DNA from: a bacterium
GTDB lineage: Bacteria; Armatimonadota; UBA5829
Length of the DNA stretch: 64,000 nucleotides
Reading direction: 5' to 3'
Assembly: GCA_021371935.1 (NCBI GenBank)
Contig: JAJFVF010000005.1
Span: 1-64,000, forward strand
A program made the position numbers and the translations under genes. The notes beneath the pieces were generated by a model. The model saw nothing but the letters and a program-made list of their open reading frames with translations. It did no database searches and was not told where the DNA came from. Numbering within the stretch: position 1 is the first letter of the stretch; each line of letters opens with the position of its first letter. Below are positions 8,318 to 17,918 of this stretch, piece after piece.

Positions 8318-11300
8318 CTAGAACTGACGATATGCGCAGGAAGGCTGCTGCATTATCTGGCCGTTGTCTATCGTCTGCTTCCATGTGCCGGTGCTGGCAG
8401 AGAATTCGATCTTCGGAGAACACCACTCGACCTTGCCGGATGTCGTTGTGGTCGGATTGTATTCAAATACCTCTCCGCTGAAGCGGCTGACGCCGTCAGT
8501 GCTCTCTCCCGAATACGAGTTGGTAATGAGCCAGTTGCCGCTTGGAAGGACATGTATGCAGGATGCTCTCAATGGAACGGACAGCGCTTGAACACCAGCT
8601 GTTTCATCATCACGATCTAGATTGCTCCTATAACTATCGTCAGTCAGAATTGCAGCCACTTTCGGCAGGATCGATGGATCCGAAGGAACTATGGCATCAT
8701 AGACGCCATAATTATCGCAAACATACAGATACCTATTGCCGGAAGAAGCATCATCTCTGACATAGAAATACCTTGGGCTCGCAAGGGGCGCCGAAGACAG
8801 ACCACCTACATTTGAAAAGTCCATTTTGTCGCATCCGTAGATTATCTGGCCGGAATCATCTTTCGCATAATCCCAACTATTTCCGTTAGCTACACGATAA
8901 CGTATCCCCACTACCGCGCCGCCCAAGCCCTGGGTTGTGGCCGTGGAGCCGGTTCCCGTTCGGTAATTGGAAATCGCCGCCCATATATCAGTCGTGGTGC
9001 TGCCGCCAGATGTGCCCGATATAAGCTGAAGGCAATCGAACACATAGTTCTGATTCGTCGTATCGGTTGTGGTGACCCAGTTCAAACGAGGCAGGCAGAA
9101 ACCACTGGCAGGATCGATGTCAGAATCATTTGATTCAAGAACATATTCGTTGCTGGCATATCTGAACTTATATACCAAGTCTACGATCCGGTGATTGCCC
9201 GAATCGGCGACCAGACAGTGAATCACTTGATAGGTGTCACCCGAACCATCGGTTTCCGTCTCCTGCCAGAGGATTGCATCAGTGGGACCATTGAGGCTCG
9301 TCGGCTGACCAGGACGCAGCAGGCGTTTTGGATCGGAGAAACGGTCATACATCCAACGAATATATACATAGTCATCTGTCACATTTGTTGCCTCGACGCG
9401 CATCGAACCGACCTGAGCCGACTTGTCAATACGGCACACCTGGTTGGCGCCCGAATTCGTGAGCAGCAGCTCGCCGGAACTGATATACCGCACACGACTT
9501 GGCTTGTTTATCGGACCGGAAGTGGTCGCGGGCTTGGTGTTGAGACTGGGTGGAATATGAGCAGGCCACGTGATCGAATCGGCAGCCCAGCTCAGCTCGC
9601 CCGCACCGTCGAGTTCCATTACTCTGTTCGTGTCCGCAACGAGAGTCGTTGTGTTTGAATATGCATACAGACCGTCTGATTTCGGAATCACGAGCACACC
9701 GTTGGAACCCGCTATCGAGAAATTCGTTTTGCTCGTGCTGGTTGAAGTTGATGGCTCCTTCCAGATGACCTGGTCGTCATCAATTGGTTTGCCGAGAGTC
9801 TCACCAGTCTCGGTATTGATGGCATATATCGTGCCCTTATCATCCATAAAATAGACAACATCTCCAATGACCACAGGCGATGAATGGATCGGTTCGTCTA
9901 CAGGATAGTACCACAGCAGATTGTTCCAACCGCTCAAGTCCACTGAGTCGCTCATCTTACCAGTTGGTGCCGTGCTCATATAGGCGCCCAAGGGACCCCA
10001 GGTGGAAAAGTCGACTGGAATCTCGACATTGTCTACCATCACCCAGACCGGCAGCGACGGTGATAAGGTGTTGGGAGTTACACTTGATGAACTCTTCAGT
10101 TTCAGTGTGCTGAAATTATCGATGGTTATGGTCCCTTTGTCATAATCTATCATGGAAGCAGGAACACCAACCTGACCAGACAAAAAGTCTAGAGGACTAT
10201 CATCCAACAGGTTCGGCTGCCAGATACTGACTACGCGCTTGCCGCCGGTGGTGGAATTGTAAAGGCTCTTTGCTTTTCTTATGGGGTTGCCTTCAGAATC
10301 ATAACCTGCATTCTCAGTGATCCTTATCACAAAATCAGGATTGGCCTTGAAGCATAGAAGCGCACCGCCGTTGTAATCACTGCTGCTGCCGCTGCCGAAA
10401 TAGCCCGAGACCGTGACGAATACTTTGTCACCCGAGCAGGCAGGATTGGAGAGCGGCTGCGGGTTTTGCAGTGGAAGCCACCCTGAGCCAGTCTTCTTCA
10501 TTACCACACCAGGAAGTACCAGACCTGAAATCGGACTCGTGATATTGGATGACTCGGACGTGCTGTAGCCCGATGCGTTCTCCAGTGTTGATCGCGCAAC
10601 GCCGGCATGCAGGAAATAGTTCCATCTGTTCGTCTGTGCAGAAGCATCAATCTGAAGGCCATAGACCGAACCGCCGGAATTTAGTGACTTAAGCTCCACC
10701 GGGTCTCTCTCACCATTAATATAGACCATTGCGTTACGTCCGAGAGCTGTTGTGGCAGTGGCCTCGGTCTTCGGAAGAGAACTGCTGCCGGTGGTGGATA
10801 CATCAGGTTCGAGAGGAAGCTTGATCTGCTGTGGTGCGCGGACAAATCCTCCGGTGCCGGCGGTGGCATAGTCGAGACTGTAATCGGCGCATATTATCAC
10901 GTCACCCGGCACTTCACCGCCATTTTGATTTATAGCAGACCCGCTCAGATTGCACAATATTCGGCCGTCTGCTGTGTCTTCAGATGGACTCGATATGGTT
11001 GCATTCTTTACCGGATTACCGCTTATCTGAAGATCGCTTGTGCCGTAGTTCTTGATCCATATGTTTGAGATATTTTTGATCTTAACCGACTTTATGTTTA
11101 TCTGGCAATCGACCTGAGAGCCTACGATTTTTTTAGTCTGAAGAGTGTCATTTTTTATTACCAGCGGCAGACCGAAAACAATGTCGTTCTGACTGGTCAC
11201 CGTACTCCCGCTGGTCGGCCTATTAGTTGACCAGTAGAGCATACCGGTGAGCGCTCCACTGCCATTTGAACTGGCATAGCCGAAACATAGACCGGACTTG

Positions 11301-12889
11301 AGAATGCCTCCTGTATATAAAATGCTGCTGGAGGAACTGGGAAACTCACGCAACCATTCACTTTTATATGTGTCACTGCCGCTGCGGTAGTAGTGCATGA
11401 CCGGATTAAAACCGTATATATGGACACTCTGGGTCGCATCAGTCGATTTGCCGGCAACATATATCCAGCCGTCTACGAAAACAGGCGGAAACGGTTTCTC
11501 ACACGTCGAACCGGTATCCCAGTCTATTTCGCTGTAAAGAAGTGACTTTCCAGCATTCGTCGGTGATGTATCCAACACGTAGACTGTGCCGTCAGTGGAT
11601 GCGACCATCACCGCATCTACACTGTCTCCGGGGCTATTGTATTTGCTGGGGTCCTGCATGGTCACCGCTACAGGAGAGGAGAGTGTGCCGCTGCAGGGCT
11701 TCTTCCATATGAGGTCACAGCCGGTGTCATTGGGCATATCATCTTCGCCGTCGTCAATATCGCCGTCCCCATCAAGATCCTCTTGCGGCTTCAAATCATA
11801 TGCGTAAAGAGTGTCCCCCCTGGAATAATAGACTATGTTCTTATATATCACAGGAGCAGACTCTACCTCATCCTCGGAAGAAAAAGGACAAGACCATATC
11901 TTGGCAAGCTCGGTGCCGCCGACAGTGTCGATCGAACTGCCGGAGTGACGCGGGCTCTTCCTTGCATTTGTCCATGAAGAAGACAGCGCTATGAGATTAT
12001 AGGCAAACTTGAGGCTGGGAAGACAGTATGGATAATTCATATAACAGCCCCTGCCGACGTAATCGGCAGTCGCTACAATATAGCCGCCGCCATACGCATT
12101 CGAGGCTATAACCGGCGGATTACCTATACCCGTGTTCCTGACCACTGGGAATAAATAATCAAAATCATCAGGGACGCCACTGCTGCTGTCATAACCCGGC
12201 CATACACAATATTGGCCTGCATTCGAGCCGAGTATGGATACATCCTGATCGGTGAGCCAGTATGGGATCGTCAAAAGTGGATGATGCCGCACGTCTATGT
12301 AGTCGGTGCCCAGCGCAGAGCTAAACTCGAAGTCCGAGATAATGAACCCGGCACTGGCACTGTCGTCAAAAGTCAGAACACTGCTCACGGCGGAATTGTC
12401 CACCCACAGCACACCTCCGCCGTCCACAAACCTGCGCAGCTTCTCTCTGTCATCGTCATCCATGATCACCACGCCATGGGCAGGTAAATACAAAATTTGC
12501 ATCCGAGACAGATCACGAGTAGATGCCAGGTCTACAAACCAGTAATCGACCTCGCTTTTGGTATATTTTCTGGCTGAACCGGACGATGCGGCGGTGGACC
12601 CGGCAAATGGATTTTCCAGTGTCCAACCTGCGGGCTTCATGCTCGTCAGGTTGTCGAGCAAATAGAACAGCTCACCAACTCCGTTGCCCAATAAATAACC
12701 ACTCGTACCGTATCCAGACCCGAGTTCGGTGGCCTGGTTAATCTTATAGCTTGAGAGCCTGACAATTCCACAGTTGATCTGCTTTCGATTGCTTGAATAC
12801 AGATATGCGCCGGCATCAGCAGGAAGCCCTGATGCAATGACACCGAATATGATTGCAAGAAATGGGATAGTTCGTGTGAAGCTTTTCAT
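8318..12889 (-). CDS. Large secreted propeller protein, positional PilY1 analogue
   Basis: A 1523-residue exported protein. The signal peptide (SFTRTIPFLAIIFGVIASGLPADAGA) begins just after Met-Lys. Residues about 30-320 resemble a DUF4159-type domain (LYLPAHGVVIMDDDDREKLRRF, then VDGGGVLWVDN). From about 345 come PQQ/beta-propeller-like repeats (APVIYKNIVYYSRGDTLYAYD; SSPVVIGDVVYFMDDKGTIYAIN near 1000) and NHL-like stretches (VADSGNHRIVDLVYKF). The acidic DLDGDGDIDDGED near residue 370 fits an EF-hand-like calcium loop inserted in the first propeller repeats. It is the last gene of the prepilin cluster, the place PilY1 holds in the Pseudomonas minor-pilin operon. A pilus-tip adhesin role is inferred. 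ATG at 12889 with GGGAG upstream. Confidence 0.75.
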   Translation of the reverse strand: MKSFTRTIPFLAIIFGVIASGLPADAGAYLYSSNRKQINCGIVRLSSYKINQATELGSGYGTSGYLLGNGVGELFYLLDNLTSMKPAGWTLENPFAGSTAASSGSARKYTKSEVDYWFVDLASTRDLSRMQILYLPAHGVVIMDDDDREKLRRFVDGGGVLWVDNSAVSSVLTFDDSASAGFIISDFEFSSALGTDYIDVRHHPLLTIPYWLTDQDVSILGSNAGQYCVWPGYDSSSGVPDDFDYLFPVVRNTGIGNPPVIASNAYGGGYIVATADYVGRGCYMNYPYCLPSLKFAYNLIALSSSWTNARKSPRHSGSSIDTVGGTELAKIWSCPFSSEDEVESAPVIYKNIVYYSRGDTLYAYDLKPQEDLDGDGDIDDGEDDMPNDTGCDLIWKKPCSGTLSSPVAVTMQDPSKYNSPGDSVDAVMVASTDGTVYVLDTSPTNAGKSLLYSEIDWDTGSTCEKPFPPVFVDGWIYVAGKSTDATQSVHIYGFNPVMHYYRSGSDTYKSEWLREFPSSSSSILYTGGILKSGLCFGYASSNGSGALTGMLYWSTNRPTSGSTVTSQNDIVFGLPLVIKNDTLQTKKIVGSQVDCQINIKSVKIKNISNIWIKNYGTSDLQISGNPVKNATISSPSEDTADGRILCNLSGSAINQNGGEVPGDVIICADYSLDYATAGTGGFVRAPQQIKLPLEPDVSTTGSSSLPKTEATATTALGRNAMVYINGERDPVELKSLNSGGSVYGLQIDASAQTNRWNYFLHAGVARSTLENASGYSTSESSNITSPISGLVLPGVVMKKTGSGWLPLQNPQPLSNPACSGDKVFVTVSGYFGSGSSSDYNGGALLCFKANPDFVIRITENAGYDSEGNPIRKAKSLYNSTTGGKRVVSIWQPNLLDDSPLDFLSGQVGVPASMIDYDKGTITIDNFSTLKLKSSSSVTPNTLSPSLPVWVMVDNVEIPVDFSTWGPLGAYMSTAPTGKMSDSVDLSGWNNLLWYYPVDEPIHSSPVVIGDVVYFMDDKGTIYAINTETGETLGKPIDDDQVIWKEPSTSTSTSKTNFSIAGSNGVLVIPKSDGLYAYSNTTTLVADTNRVMELDGAGELSWAADSITWPAHIPPSLNTKPATTSGPINKPSRVRYISSGELLLTNSGANQVCRIDKSAQVGSMRVEATNVTDDYVYIRWMYDRFSDPKRLLRPGQPTSLNGPTDAILWQETETDGSGDTYQVIHCLVADSGNHRIVDLVYKFRYASNEYVLESNDSDIDPASGFCLPRLNWVTTTDTTNQNYVFDCLQLISGTSGGSTTTDIWAAISNYRTGTGSTATTQGLGGAVVGIRYRVANGNSWDYAKDDSGQIIYGCDKMDFSNVGGLSSAPLASPRYFYVRDDASSGNRYLYVCDNYGVYDAIVPSDPSILPKVAAILTDDSYRSNLDRDDETAGVQALSVPLRASCIHVLPSGNWLITNSYSGESTDGVSRFSGEVFEYNPTTTTSGKVEWCSPKIEFSASTGTWKQTIDNGQIMQQPSCAYRQF

Positions 12890-12908
12890 AATGTCAATCT
12901 CCCTCACT

Positions 12909-12935
12909 CAGGTCCTCTCCCACAAAGGGAGAGGG
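12909..12935. repeat. CCTCTCCC palindrome
   Basis: CCTCTCCC and GGGAGAGG flank ACAAA in the short gap between two pilus-cluster genes. It belongs to the CCCTCACCC..CTCTCCC repeat type also seen at 215-247 and 15929-15960. Confidence 0.55.
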
Positions 12936-12942
12936 AGAGGCG

Positions 12943-15753
12943 CTACATAACATCGCCGAAATAGATTAGGCTGCCACAGACGGGAAGCCTCGGCGCAATA
13001 GGCAGAGTGCGCCCGTAACTATCTCGCCTGATCGGCGAAGTGCTGCTGGTTGTTGTCCATGGTCTCAGGCTCTTATATGGCCAGGCGGCATGATCGTCAT
13101 AGAGAATCGTCAGTCCCTCGCCAGGGTGAGCCGTGGCAAGACCAGTTGAACCGTATTCATCCGGTATTGTGCCCCACTTGGACATCCATTCGGTCACATC
13201 GCTTACCACTGCAGGCATGTTCTCACTGACCGCTCCATCTATGATGACGCGTATATCCAAGGGCTGGCCATAGAATGGAAACGCATCTCTTGCACCCTGC
13301 CTGCCTGTTGAAGAGCTGTAATCGGCCTCGGTGTCCGAAGGATTTTGATTGAACCACCTGCCGGGAATCACAAAGAATGAACCATCCTGGGCATAAATCA
13401 CGGCCTCAATACGGATATCCATCGGCTGAATCGCCAGACCGCCCAACAGGTAGTTTCTATACGTATAACTGGTCTGATCCAGCGCAAGCATTAAACTGTT
13501 GACTGCTCCCGGCTTGGTGTATAATTCAGCGTTCAAGCCACCCGAATCCGTGCCCGAAGTTAGGTGGAATGCCTCGCCGAAGTATGAACTGTCTATGCCC
13601 CAACCGGACGGATTAAAGTTGGGATCGCCGATGCCCCAGATATGCACGGGTAGAGTGCTTACCGGAGAGTGGGTGGAAGGACCCAGCGACCAGTCATTGT
13701 TGAGATAGAGAATGCCCCAATTCGTCAGTGACTGCCTGGCGTTGAGCCAGGCATTGATATACGAAGTGCCGAACTGGCCTGAATGGCGCAGCAGCAGCAT
13801 GTGATCATTCGGGTCGGAACCTTTGTCGGACTCGTATGGAGCAAACCCGAATGACATTCTCAAGCGGCTGCTCATATTACTAGACACAACAACGCTGTCA
13901 TCATCATCTATGTTATCACCAACACCACCTATGGGCGACATGAACTGAGTCGTGTTGACACAGACATTCTGGCGCGCAAGCAAAGCAATTCCGCAGGACT
14001 CGGTGTCAGTGCCTGTGCCGCGCCAAGGGTTGTCAGATGAGATTGTGGTGCTTGGATTTCGATACTTGAGGATGTTGCCCTCGATATATATATTCGAGTT
14101 GGAAACCACAGTGAGCTGCGTATCTGCGGGAAGCATACCCCTTATGCGGATGTTGCCCTCGGCATAGATCACGCCATTGCCGTCTATAGTCCGCTCATAT
14201 GAACTGTCGCCGCCCTCGCTCTTCCAATGCAACGTGCGGCCGTCGGCGGCATCAGGATAGGGCACGGTGACGGTTTTGCCCCAGTCCGGCCTGGCCTTGC
14301 CATCCGGGTCATGCCAGACGCTGCCGTCCGTACGGGTTATGGTCATATCAGCCTGGCGGTCGCCGTCGGTATCGTTCGGGTTCAGAACTATGACCACACC
14401 CGGCGGAATATAGAACGGACCCTTCCAGTATTTGGACATCTTGTTGCCCGGCTGCAGCCAGTCCGACCTGAGAGTGTAGCCGCCGAAGAGCGTGGCGCTA
14501 TCACTTTGGACATCATTGGAATTGTCGATATATATGCCGCGCCCCCAACCGTACTCGCCCAGGTTGACCCATGAACCATTTACGTATTTTCTGGCGCCTG
14601 AGTTAAGCGTGAGCAGACGATAGCGGGTCGTGGTGCCTGTGGTGTCGGAATTGTCCTCAAACGGTAGAGGCGGATCGAGATATTTGATACGTCTGGCAGG
14701 CTCAGTCGATGAACTGCTGCCGTCACGCCAGAAGCCGTCGATTGTCCAGTCCGTGGAAGAAGTATCCGAACTGGGTCGACCGGAATACTGTGTTACGGTT
14801 GATTCGTTCGGCTCTATAACATCTACGATCACACCGACCGAGCCGTCATCGTCTTTGTATTGTTTGATCTCTCCGGAGACTTCTACCCAGTCGAGAGGTA
14901 TGGTGCCGCTGGTCGAGCTTGTGGTACCTGAAGCCACAGACCGCAGAAAAATTTCGACACCCGAATCGCTGCCGGATTTACCGCAAAACATCAGGTTCCC
15001 ATTTACCCTGATCGGGCCTCCACGCGAACCATAATTGGAATCGGGCGATCTGCCAAAGATAGAATGATAACCCGGACAACCGAGAGTAAAATTGGTGGAA
15101 CGGTGGTCCTTGTTGGTGATAAACCTGAGATAATCGGTGACGCCTATCGGCTTATATGCCGTGATCTCACGGCGCATGCCGGTGTTGGCCTCGTTTGCCC
15201 AGGTCGTCGGGTCGTCCTCATCAAAGACGCCCCACCTGCCTATGGACTCGATCTTTATATACTTCGACAGCGGATCTCTGGGTGTCGGATTATATGACAC
15301 ACGCAGCAGAAACCGCCCGCCGCCAGACCTGAATGTCGTGTAGCCGCCGGTCGGACCCGCGCAGCCATTGCCGTATTCTGTCGGCCACCACGCCCTGGTC
15401 CATTTGAAATCGGGATACTGCTTCTGTATCGCCAGTTCATCTGCTGGAACGCTCACAGGCAGAACATCGGGGTATGTCGGCACGTTGGTGACACCGTTGT
15501 TGTCAGGCTTGGGACGCCAGTCCGCACCATCCTCGCTCGACGTGAGCATCTTGTCGGCATAGCGAACACCAGCCTCTGCTAACTGAGCAACGGCGTCCAC
15601 GTTTGAGAAACGCTCGGACCTAAACAGGTTCCGCGCGACCAATGCGATGAAGACAGCCGATATCACCGCGAGTATGAACATCACCATTATCGCGATGACC
15701 AGTGTCTGACCTCGCCTGCCGGATGTTATTCGATTGTTTGTGTGATTGAACAT
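12943..15753 (-). CDS. PilX-like minor-pilin-associated protein, very large
   Basis: A 936-residue protein with a charged start and a single N-terminal hydrophobic helix (SGRRGQTLVIAIMVMFILAVISAVFIALVARNLFRSERF, about residues 11-50), followed by QLAEAGVRYADKML. This is the PilX/DUF4900 type of pilus-cluster protein rather than a cleaved GFTLIE prepilin. The body is rich in Ser, Gly, Asp and Trp and includes GNGVIYAEGNIRIRGMLP, typical of beta-rich surface proteins. PilX proteins are usually about 200 residues, so this is greatly enlarged. The ATG at 15753 is chosen over a TTG four codons upstream, though neither has a strong ribosome site. It lies between the PilW-like and propeller genes. 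Confidence 0.65.
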   Translation of the reverse strand: MFNHTNNRITSGRRGQTLVIAIMVMFILAVISAVFIALVARNLFRSERFSNVDAVAQLAEAGVRYADKMLTSSEDGADWRPKPDNNGVTNVPTYPDVLPVSVPADELAIQKQYPDFKWTRAWWPTEYGNGCAGPTGGYTTFRSGGGRFLLRVSYNPTPRDPLSKYIKIESIGRWGVFDEDDPTTWANEANTGMRREITAYKPIGVTDYLRFITNKDHRSTNFTLGCPGYHSIFGRSPDSNYGSRGGPIRVNGNLMFCGKSGSDSGVEIFLRSVASGTTSSTSGTIPLDWVEVSGEIKQYKDDDGSVGVIVDVIEPNESTVTQYSGRPSSDTSSTDWTIDGFWRDGSSSSTEPARRIKYLDPPLPFEDNSDTTGTTTRYRLLTLNSGARKYVNGSWVNLGEYGWGRGIYIDNSNDVQSDSATLFGGYTLRSDWLQPGNKMSKYWKGPFYIPPGVVIVLNPNDTDGDRQADMTITRTDGSVWHDPDGKARPDWGKTVTVPYPDAADGRTLHWKSEGGDSSYERTIDGNGVIYAEGNIRIRGMLPADTQLTVVSNSNIYIEGNILKYRNPSTTISSDNPWRGTGTDTESCGIALLARQNVCVNTTQFMSPIGGVGDNIDDDDSVVVSSNMSSRLRMSFGFAPYESDKGSDPNDHMLLLRHSGQFGTSYINAWLNARQSLTNWGILYLNNDWSLGPSTHSPVSTLPVHIWGIGDPNFNPSGWGIDSSYFGEAFHLTSGTDSGGLNAELYTKPGAVNSLMLALDQTSYTYRNYLLGGLAIQPMDIRIEAVIYAQDGSFFVIPGRWFNQNPSDTEADYSSSTGRQGARDAFPFYGQPLDIRVIIDGAVSENMPAVVSDVTEWMSKWGTIPDEYGSTGLATAHPGEGLTILYDDHAAWPYKSLRPWTTTSSTSPIRRDSYGRTLPIAPRLPVCGSLIYFGDVM

Positions 15754-15765
15754 AGAACACAACAC

Positions 15766-16075
15766 TAATCTGCTTTTTACGGCGCCAGGTTCAAAGCAGA
15801 TTCCTCACATTCGTTCGGAATGACAAACTTGAAACGTCTGCAGTTCTGTTTCGGTCGCGATCAGATATCGCAACCGAACATAGAGCAAAATATTAAATAC
15901 GAAATACCAAATACTAAATCAGGCAGCGCCCTCACCCTAGCCCTCCCCCAGGAGAGGGAACCATGACATATCAGATTGGTTCAAAGCGGATCCCTCACAT
16001 TCGTTCGGAATGACTTGAGCGATTAGCCCGCAAATTTCCAATCCAAATAATCAATATAAAATTCTAAATATAAAA
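15766..16075. repeat. Repeat-rich intergenic region
   Basis: This 310-base gap in the pilin cluster holds no gene. It contains two near-identical 37-base copies (15787-15823 and 15978-16014, two differences) of a unit starting GGTTCAAAGC and ending CATTCGTTCGGAATGAC. Between them lie the 29-base palindrome at 15850-15878 and the composite AT-rich plus CCCTCACCC repeat at 15890-15962. Another AT-rich run lies at 16040-16078. It may separate the expression of the genes on either side. Confidence 0.75.
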
Positions 16076-17911
16076 TTATCTGAGCGCATTGCGCACCTTG
16101 ATAGTGTTGGTTAGATCGACTGAATGAGGCTTGGCGGACTCGGGATCATACATCTTCATCTGTAAGTGAACAACAACCGCAGCCCTTGTTCGATAGTTGC
16201 CGCGCACAACATCGCCGTCCCGGTTGAACCGGACTTTGTAATTTACGTATATTTTGCCGCGATCCTCCGGCAGAGCCTGCTCATAAACTGAACTGAAATA
16301 TATACGGCCATTGTCATAATCGACCTTATACTGATTGTAACCCGGCTCACCCAGAGCAAAAGGCACGCGCTGATATGTGACATAGCTGCTGCTGGAGTTG
16401 GGAGTCATATCTGGTCCGGTTACCCGCTCGCTGCCGGGCACAATCGTGGCGTATTCCAGATAATTGTCACTGCCGGATTTGAAAGTGCTCAGCAGCGCAC
16501 CCCGGCGGGCTGTGCCCCTGTCTTGTCTATATGCTTCTGTATAGTCGTAATTGATGGCGGCAGGATCGAGATCACTTATTGATCCATAGTCATCAGGCGT
16601 CGGCGGCGTTATAGCAAAATTGACCCTGCCGCGTGTCGTGTCTATGGTAAACGCCATTTCGCAGCCGGAGCCGATGGTGCCGGGAAGGACCTTGCCGTTG
16701 TTCGTCAGGTCTGTATTGTATTGAGTTATATCGAATGTGGTGACCGGTGAAGACCAAGTTTCGGTGGACGCGGTATAGACTCTCTTGTTGATAACTACAT
16801 GCGTGCTGCCGTCATCCAGATCCATTGCGTATTCGTTGATGACGCTCGGTGAGTTGTTTGAGTCATATGTGTAGCGATATACCGAAATATCATAATCGTC
16901 CGGCATCCAATAGCCATATTCAGCTTGATAGATGGCCGGAACGGCGTCAGGATATTCATAGCTCTGATCGGACGAATAGGTACCGGAGAAATCGTCATTG
17001 TCCATCTTCTTATAGTTGAACGTGACACATGGGGTCAGAGAATTCCAGTTGCCGTCGCCGTCAGAATCGACGCCCTCGACCAAGTCCTCGTATTTACCGA
17101 CCCCGACTACACGAGCCTTACGCGCCCATACATGCCAGAAAGGCTCTGCTGAACTGTCGGATTCATCACTGTAGAAAAATCTTGGGTCCTCCAAAATTTC
17201 CTTGAGCTTTGCAACAGCAATATCTTTGTCAGTGCCGAAAATGGTCTCGTCTGACGAGTCGAACTCGATCCTGTATAAGACCACCTGGTTACCCGCTCCC
17301 GCCTCAACATTCTTGGCCCAGGGAGAGAGCCAGCCGAAATCAGGAGCGTCAGGGTCTGCATACTTGCCGTCATGCGGGTCCGGATTGTTATACATCAGAC
17401 CAAGAAAATATCTGACAACCTTTGTATCCGGCTGCAGCGGCAACCCAGGACGAATCTCGACGTCTGTTGAATCGCACACCGGACAACTCGGCAGAGCTTC
17501 ATCACCTCGCTCGAAATCGCGCGGATATTTGGTCGGATCAGTCGCATCAACAGGATGATCAGGATTGTTGCAGTGGGCTATCATTTTTGGAAGCACAAAA
17601 TCTATCTTTGCATTCGGCACATCCAAAAATTCTACGGTGATGCCATCAGACTGAAGCACAGGAATCTGTAGAGGCTGGGCATTTTCGTACTCGACGATAT
17701 CCATTGCCTCGCCGAGGTCGCGGCTGATCTGCTCCATGGCAAAACGCGCCGCATCCTGCGACTCTACCATTGCCTGGGCGCTGCGCGTCATCTTGAATGA
17801 CTGCGTGACCGGATACAGCACCAGACCCATCAAAACCATGGATATGGCGAGCACCACGAGCAGCTCTATGAGCGTAAAACCCCGATTATAGCGTTGACCC
17901 TTTTTCATCAT
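16076..17911 (-). CDS. PilW-like minor prepilin, very large
   Basis: A 611-residue type IV prepilin. The leader MMKKGQRYNRG is cut before FTLIELLVVLAISMVLMGLVLYPV, giving the standard Phe+1 and Glu+5. The helix continues with AMVESQDAARFAMEQISRDLGEAMDIVEY, typical of PilW/PulJ minor pilins. The extracytoplasmic part is unusually long and includes Cys pairs (HCNNPDHP, CPVCDS near 155) that could bind zinc or form disulfides. The stop of the PilV-like gene lies just upstream (7-base gap), and ATG ATG gives two possible starts. Its substrate would be the prepilin peptidase encoded at 20902. Confidence 0.85.
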   Translation of the reverse strand: MMKKGQRYNRGFTLIELLVVLAISMVLMGLVLYPVTQSFKMTRSAQAMVESQDAARFAMEQISRDLGEAMDIVEYENAQPLQIPVLQSDGITVEFLDVPNAKIDFVLPKMIAHCNNPDHPVDATDPTKYPRDFERGDEALPSCPVCDSTDVEIRPGLPLQPDTKVVRYFLGLMYNNPDPHDGKYADPDAPDFGWLSPWAKNVEAGAGNQVVLYRIEFDSSDETIFGTDKDIAVAKLKEILEDPRFFYSDESDSSAEPFWHVWARKARVVGVGKYEDLVEGVDSDGDGNWNSLTPCVTFNYKKMDNDDFSGTYSSDQSYEYPDAVPAIYQAEYGYWMPDDYDISVYRYTYDSNNSPSVINEYAMDLDDGSTHVVINKRVYTASTETWSSPVTTFDITQYNTDLTNNGKVLPGTIGSGCEMAFTIDTTRGRVNFAITPPTPDDYGSISDLDPAAINYDYTEAYRQDRGTARRGALLSTFKSGSDNYLEYATIVPGSERVTGPDMTPNSSSSYVTYQRVPFALGEPGYNQYKVDYDNGRIYFSSVYEQALPEDRGKIYVNYKVRFNRDGDVVRGNYRTRAAVVVHLQMKMYDPESAKPHSVDLTNTIKVRNALR

Positions 17912-17918
17912 TGAAGCC

